Below are positions 5,922-9,816 of a DNA stretch of 9,816 nt, one piece after another; position 1 is the stretch's first letter; each line of letters starts with the position of its first letter. A program made the position numbers and the translations under genes. The stretch is from Gammaproteobacteria bacterium (GTDB taxonomy: Bacteria; Pseudomonadota; Gammaproteobacteria; Steroidobacterales; Rariloculaceae), in NCBI GenBank assembly GCA_016927175.1, contig JAFGNC010000144.1, positions 1-9,816 of the forward strand, given 5' to 3'. The notes under the pieces were generated by a model. It saw only the letters and a program-made list of their open reading frames with translations. It searched no databases and was not told where the DNA came from.

Positions 5922-8419
5922 TGCGCCTGCTGCTGAAGTCGGCGCGGCGCTTCTACCTGCGGCATCCGTGGCAGCTCGCGTTGGCGATAGCGGGTATCAG
6001 CCTGGGCGTCGCCGTTTACGTCGGAGTAGACCTCGCCAACGACAGCGCGCGCCGGGCTTTCGAGCTGTCGTCGGAAGCGCTGCTCGGCCGCACGACGCAC
6101 AGACTGCTGCCCGTCGGCGGCCCGCTGCCGGAGACGCTCTACGCGGAGCTCGTGACGGAACGCGGCGTCAGCCGCGCCGCGCCGATCGTCGAAGGGGAGC
6201 TGCGCCTCGGCTCGGGGCCCGGCAGACGCTATACCCTGCTCGGCGTCGATCCGCTGAAGGAAGGCGCAGTGCGCGGGTTCGTGGGCTACGCGCCCGGCTC
6301 GGCCGGCGACGTCGGCCGACTGATGCTGGAGCCGGGCGCCGTGCTGCTGCCAGAGACCGTGGCGGCCGAGATCGGCGCCGAAACCGGGCACGAGCTCGAC
6401 GTGCACGTGGACGGACGGCCGGTCACGATCTCGGTGGCGGGCTTCGTTCGCGACGCCGAAGCGGGCGCGGACGCCCCGGCGGTCGCGGACGTCTCGACCG
6501 CTCAGATCCTGACCGGCAAGCTCGGCGAGCTCGACCGGATCGACCTGAGGCTCGACACCGAAGCCGCCCGCGCGCTCGCGTCGGACCCGCCGCCGGGCAC
6601 GACGCTCGTGGCCGTCGACGACGGCCGCGGCGGTTTCGGCGAGCTGACCCGGGCGTTTCGCACCAACCTGACCGCGCTCGGGCTGCTCGCGCTCGTGGTC
6701 GGCATGTTCCTGATCTACTCCACGATGGCGTTCGCAATCGTGCAGCGCCGCAAGGTCATGGGCACGCTGATCGCGGTAGGGCTCGACCGGCGGCAGCTGC
6801 TTGCCGCGACACTGCTCGAGGCGGTGTTCATCGGGGGCATCGCCACGATCGCGGGACTCGCGCTCGGTCACTTGCTCGCCCAGGGGCTCGTCGATCTCGT
6901 GCTCCGCACGATCGGCGACCTCTATTTCGCGGAGCGCGTGGCGGCCGCCGAGCCGTCGCGCTGGATTTATGTCAAAGGCGCATCGCTCGGCATCGTCGCC
7001 ACGCTGGTGGCCGCGCTCGGCCCGTCGCTCGATGCGGCCCGCTCCGCGCCCGCGGCGACGCTGCGGCGCGCGGCGCTCGAGCGCAGGTCCAGGCGGCGCG
7101 CGCGGCTCGCGGCGTGGTGGGCCGTGCCGGCGCTCGCCGCCGCAGCCATCGCGGTCGCCGCCGACCCCCGCAACCTCTATCTCGGCTTCGCCGCGCTGTT
7201 CTTCGTGCTGGCGGCCGGTGCTCTGCTGACGCCGGCGGCGACCGGCGCGCTGATGCGGCTCGCGGCGCCGGCCGCCGAGCGCGGGTTCGGCCTGCCGGGC
7301 ACGCTGGCCGTTCGAGGCGTGACGGCGTCGCTGAGCCGTACGGGCGTCGCAACCGCGGCCCTCGCCGTGGCTGTCGCGACGGTGATCGGAATCGGTCTGA
7401 TGATCTCGAGCTTTCGCGCGAGCCTCGTGGAGTGGCTCGATACGACGCTGACTGCCGACCTGTACGTCTCTCTCGCCAGCGCCGTATTGCCCGACGGCGA
7501 GCCGGTCGATGCGATCCTCGACCTGCCCGGCGTCGCCGGAGTGTCGATGACACGATTCGCGCGGCTGCCGACCGCGGAAGGCGAGGTCAGCCTGCGGGCA
7601 GTCAGGCCCGGCCCCGACGGCTGGGGGCTGGAGCTGACGAGCGGCGGCGACGATGCGTACCAGCGGCTCGAACGAGGCCCGGCCGTGGCCGTGTCGGAGG
7701 CGTTCGCGTTCCAGCGCCGGCTCGACGTCGGAGGGACGCTGACTCTGCCGACGCCGGGGGGCACGGCCCGATTTCCGATCGTGGCCGTATACCGCGACTA
7801 CAACACGGGCAGCAGCGCCGCGCTGATGTCGCTCGAGAGCTATGCGCGAATCTGGGGCGACGACTCGATCACCAGCCTCGGCGTGCATATCGCCGATAAC
7901 GCGGATCCGCAGGCCGTCGAGGCGTCGCTCGCCCGTCTGCTGCCGGCGTCGTCGGGCGCACGGATCCGCTCGACTTCGGGCCTCGTCGACGTTTCGCTGG
8001 CGATATTCGACCGTACGTTCAAGATCACGGAGGTGCTGAGGATTCTTGCCGCGTCCATTGCGTTCCTCGGCGTGCTGAGCGCCCTGCTGTCGATCCAGCT
8101 CGAGAAGGGCCGCGAGAACGCGGTGCTCAGAGCGATCGGGTTCTCTGCGCGACAGCTCGGCGTGCTGACCCTGACGCAGACGTTCCTGCTCGGCCTCGCC
8201 GCCGGGCTTGCGGCGATGCCGGTCGGAGCCGCCCTGGCGGCTCTGCTGGTTCACGTGATCAACCGCCGCTCGTTCGGCTGGAGCATGGAGCTCGTCTTGT
8301 CGCCGGGGCCGTTGTTGTCGGGGCTCGCGCTGGCCGTGGGTGCGGCGCTGCTGGCCGGAGTCGTGCCCGCGCTGCGCACGCGCCGGCTGGCCGTCGCCGG
8401 TGCGCTGCGCGAGGAGTGA
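5915..8419 (+). CDS. FtsX-domain ABC permease with two permease modules, YbbP/AttFG-like
   Basis: An 834-residue inner-membrane permease, close in length to E. coli YbbP (about 800). Order: one membrane helix near 19-39; a large periplasmic domain to about 245; a first FtsX module at about 247-385 with VQRRKVMGTLIAVGLDRRQL as its cytoplasmic coupling segment; two or three central helices (about 398-505); a second periplasmic domain to about 700; and a second FtsX module from about 708 to the end with EKGRENAVLRAIGFSARQL. Such proteins do not pump across the inner membrane in the usual way; the family moves lipids or lipoproteins out of the membrane or transmits force to the periplasm. GAGG at 5904-5907 lies 7 bases before the ATG at 5915; GTG 5918 and ATG 5921 are alternative starts. 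If the family prototype has separate AttF and AttG halves, this is a fused form. Confidence 0.9.
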   Translation: MVMRLLLKSARRFYLRHPWQLALAIAGISLGVAVYVGVDLANDSARRAFELSSEALLGRTTHRLLPVGGPLPETLYAELVTERGVSRAAPIVEGELRLGSGPGRRYTLLGVDPLKEGAVRGFVGYAPGSAGDVGRLMLEPGAVLLPETVAAEIGAETGHELDVHVDGRPVTISVAGFVRDAEAGADAPAVADVSTAQILTGKLGELDRIDLRLDTEAARALASDPPPGTTLVAVDDGRGGFGELTRAFRTNLTALGLLALVVGMFLIYSTMAFAIVQRRKVMGTLIAVGLDRRQLLAATLLEAVFIGGIATIAGLALGHLLAQGLVDLVLRTIGDLYFAERVAAAEPSRWIYVKGASLGIVATLVAALGPSLDAARSAPAATLRRAALERRSRRRARLAAWWAVPALAAAAIAVAADPRNLYLGFAALFFVLAAGALLTPAATGALMRLAAPAAERGFGLPGTLAVRGVTASLSRTGVATAALAVAVATVIGIGLMISSFRASLVEWLDTTLTADLYVSLASAVLPDGEPVDAILDLPGVAGVSMTRFARLPTAEGEVSLRAVRPGPDGWGLELTSGGDDAYQRLERGPAVAVSEAFAFQRRLDVGGTLTLPTPGGTARFPIVAVYRDYNTGSSAALMSLESYARIWGDDSITSLGVHIADNADPQAVEASLARLLPASSGARIRSTSGLVDVSLAIFDRTFKITEVLRILAASIAFLGVLSALLSIQLEKGRENAVLRAIGFSARQLGVLTLTQTFLLGLAAGLAAMPVGAALAALLVHVINRRSFGWSMELVLSPGPLLSGLALAVGAALLAGVVPALRTRRLAVAGALREE
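8412..8416 (+). promoter_or_regulatory. Ribosome binding site (AGGAG) setting the ATG start at 8425
   Basis: AGGAG ends 8 bases before the ATG at 8425. It supports that ATG over the GTG at 8416, which would use the last G of this same motif and have no ribosome site of its own. Confidence 0.65.
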
Positions 8420-8424
8420 CGGAG

Positions 8425-9636
8425 ATGTCGGCGGCTCGCCTCGCGACGGTACTCGCCCTGGCGTGGATCGGCGGATGCGGCGACATCGCGCCTGATGACC
8501 GCCGGAGCCCCGACCCGGACGCCGCGCAGACGTCGGACGGCCGGGCCGGCGTCGATCCGCAGCGGGACGGGGAGCCGGACACGGGCGCGCCGACGGGTAT
8601 CCGCTACCTGTCCGGGGGCGGGGACTCCGACGGCTTCGCGCGCGCCACGGTGCCGCGCGCCTTCGAGTTTCCCGCGGACCACGGCGGGCACCCCGAATAC
8701 CGCTCCGAGTGGTGGTATTTCACCGGTAACGTGTTCGGCTCCGACCGGCGGCATTACGGCTTCGAGCTGACTTTTTTCCGCTACGCGCTCGCCGACGAGC
8801 CGCCGCCCGGGCCTTCGGCGTGGTCGACGAACCAGTTCTGGATGGCGCACCTGGCGGTGACGGACACACGCAACGGCCGGCTGCTCGCCGAGGAGCGGCT
8901 GACGCGCGGCGCGCTGGGTCTCGCCGGCGCCGAGGCTTCGCCGTTCCGGGTCTGGGTCGAAGACTGGTCCGTGTCCGGCCGGCTCGGTCGGACGGATGGC
9001 AGCATCGTGCTCGAGGCCCGTGGCGAGCGCATCGCGCTCGACCTCGCGCTCGCGCCGTCGAAAGGTGTCACGCCGAACGGCGACCGCGGGCTCGACGGGA
9101 AGGGGCCGGAGCCCGGCAACGCCTCCTTTTACTACTCGATGCCGCGGATCGACGTGCGGGGCCGCATCACCGTCGACGGCAGGGAAGACGCCGTCAGCGG
9201 ACTCGCGTGGATGGACCGCGAATGGTCGACCAGCGCGTTGACGCCCGACCTCGAGGGCTGGGACTGGTTCGCGCTGCAGCTGTCCGACGGACGGGATTTG
9301 ATGGTTTACCGTCTGCGCCGCCGCGACGGCACGGCGAGCCCGTACAGCGGCGGTTCGCTGATCGACGCCGACGGCGCGCGCCGGAGACTCGACGTAGAGG
9401 ACTTCGTGCTCGAGCCGCTGGATCACTGGTACAGCGAGCGGACCGGCACGCGTTACCCGGTGGCCTGGCGGCTGAGGCTGCCGGACGAGGATCTGCAGCT
9501 CGAGGTCAGGCCCTACGTCGATGACCAGGAGCTCGATCTGTCGGTCCGCTACTGGGAAGGCGCCGTATCGGTCGAAGGCCGTTCAGGCTCGGGGCCGGTC
9601 ACCGGCAACGGCTATCTCGAGCTCGCCGGCTACTGA
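8425..9636 (+). CDS. AttH/CrtC-family lipocalin-like lipoprotein
   Basis: A 403-residue protein of the CrtC/AttH (DUF2006) family, whose members carry two lipocalin-like beta-barrels thought to bind lipids or other hydrophobic molecules. Family blocks are clear: DHGGHPEYRSEWWYFTGN at about 85-102, MAHLAVTD near 140, a WMDREWS block at about 262-268, then GWDWFALQL and a closing GNGYLELAGY. Residues 1-18 look like a lipoprotein signal: a short positive start, a hydrophobic core, then Ile-Gly-Gly-Cys with Cys18 as the lipidated residue. Gly at +2 does not clearly say inner or outer membrane. A disordered Asp/Pro/Arg-rich linker (about 20-57) separates anchor and barrels. The gene follows the permease by 5 bases and is probably the periplasmic acceptor or carrier for that ABC system. 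A carotenoid hydratase role is unlikely because no carotenoid gene is near. Confidence 0.88.
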   Translation: MSAARLATVLALAWIGGCGDIAPDDRRSPDPDAAQTSDGRAGVDPQRDGEPDTGAPTGIRYLSGGGDSDGFARATVPRAFEFPADHGGHPEYRSEWWYFTGNVFGSDRRHYGFELTFFRYALADEPPPGPSAWSTNQFWMAHLAVTDTRNGRLLAEERLTRGALGLAGAEASPFRVWVEDWSVSGRLGRTDGSIVLEARGERIALDLALAPSKGVTPNGDRGLDGKGPEPGNASFYYSMPRIDVRGRITVDGREDAVSGLAWMDREWSTSALTPDLEGWDWFALQLSDGRDLMVYRLRRRDGTASPYSGGSLIDADGARRRLDVEDFVLEPLDHWYSERTGTRYPVAWRLRLPDEDLQLEVRPYVDDQELDLSVRYWEGAVSVEGRSGSGPVTGNGYLELAGY

Positions 9637-9642
9637 CGCCCC

Positions 9643-9681
9643 AAAAAACAAAACCCCCGGCGCCGTCGGCACCGGGGGTTT
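9643..9681 (-). terminator. Rho-independent terminator of the rRNA operon
   Basis: A perfect 10-base stem pairs 9651-9660 with 9672-9681 (AAACCCCCGG / CCGGGGGTTT), with a 3-base GCC/GGC extension inside. Read on the minus strand, the hairpin is followed by TTTTGTTTTTT, a strong U-tract, nine bases after the 5S 3' end. Read on the plus strand, only TTTCGC follows, so it would stop the lipoprotein operon poorly. Confidence 0.85.
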
Positions 9682-9690
9682 CGCATGTAA

Positions 9691-9809
9691 AAGCCTGGCA
9701 GTGACCTACTCTCGCGCGAGCGAACCCGCACTACCATCGGCGCTGGGCGTTTTCACTTCCGAGTTCGGAATGGGATCGGGTGGTTCCCGCCCGCTATTGC
9801 CGCCAGGCA
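9691..9809 (-). rRNA. rrf: 5S ribosomal RNA
   Basis: The reverse complement is a complete 5S rRNA of about 119 bases. It begins TGCCTGGCGGC and ends CTGCCAGGC, which pair as helix I. The conserved internal block CCGAACTCGGAAGTGAAA is present, as are GCGCCGATGGTAGT and GAGAGTAGG. The helix before GAGAGTAGG has a 7-base stem closed by a UUCG loop. The ends are assigned by analogy with E. coli 5S and may be off by one or two bases. It is the last gene of an rRNA operon running leftwards; 23S and 16S would lie beyond the right edge. No tRNA lies between 5S and the terminator. Confidence 0.96.
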
Positions 9810-9816
9810 AACCGGT

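Noticed and set aside
5968..7899. A long plus-strand frame (643 codons) inside the permease gene
   Set aside because: It is composed almost wholly of Arg, Ala and Gly and overlaps a well-supported membrane protein in another frame.
5288..8254. A very long minus-strand open frame (988 codons) under the exporter ATPase and permease genes
   Set aside because: The translation is Arg/Gln/His/Ala-rich without any recognisable domain, and it is antisense to two clear genes. GC-rich codon use removes stops in the complementary frame, so it is a shadow.
8416..8424. GTG at 8416 as the start of the lipoprotein
   Set aside because: It would use part of the AGGAG ribosome site as its start codon. ATG at 8425 has ideal spacing and gives a better lipoprotein signal.
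8425..9636. Carotenoid 1,2-hydratase (CrtC) function for the lipocalin-like protein
   Set aside because: The fold family is shared, but there are no carotenoid genes nearby and the ABC operon context matches AttH instead.
9643..9653. The A-rich tract after the lipoprotein gene as a promoter element or slippery site
   Set aside because: It is fully explained as the U-tract of the minus-strand rRNA terminator.

Overview
This window is about 9.8 kb of GC-rich, tightly packed bacterial DNA. It comes from a Gram-negative organism: it encodes a TonB-dependent outer-membrane receptor, a periplasmic binding protein and a putative lipoprotein. The 5S rRNA gene at the right edge resembles gammaproteobacterial 5S as I remember it, so a high-GC gammaproteobacterium or near relative is my best guess. 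No mobile element, CRISPR array or tRNA is visible, and no gene-free stretch exceeds about 65 bases.

Layout. (1) Bases 1-3678, plus strand: the 3' part of a BtuB-like TonB-dependent receptor gene, then a periplasmic binding protein, a FecCD-type permease and an ATPase. Each junction is a 4-base stop/start overlap. Together they form a complete uptake route across both membranes, most likely for a corrinoid (vitamin B12), although a ferric siderophore is not excluded. (2) Bases 3741-5038, plus strand: a CDP-alcohol phosphatidyltransferase overlapping a HAD-IB phosphatase, plausibly consecutive phospholipid head-group steps. A consensus TATAAT lies exactly where it would make the first gene's mRNA leaderless. 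(3) Bases 5056-5250, minus strand: a 64-residue coiled-coil protein that I do not recognise. Its start codon is two bases from that of the next, divergent gene. (4) Bases 5253-9636, plus strand: a LolD/MacB/YbbA-like ATPase, a large FtsX-domain permease and an AttH/CrtC-type lipocalin-like lipoprotein. This looks like an AttEFGH/YbbAP-type export or lipid-handling system. (5) Bases 9643-9809, minus strand: a rho-independent terminator and the 5S rRNA gene, i.e. the distal end of an rRNA operon that enters from the right and converges on the lipoprotein gene.

Most of the content belongs to known families. The least described parts are the ABC exporter joined to an AttH lipoprotein, the divergent coiled-coil microprotein with a perfect inverted repeat inside it, the predicted leaderless lipid-synthase promoter, and a nine-T run in that gene. 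I did not find a convincingly new multi-gene system.
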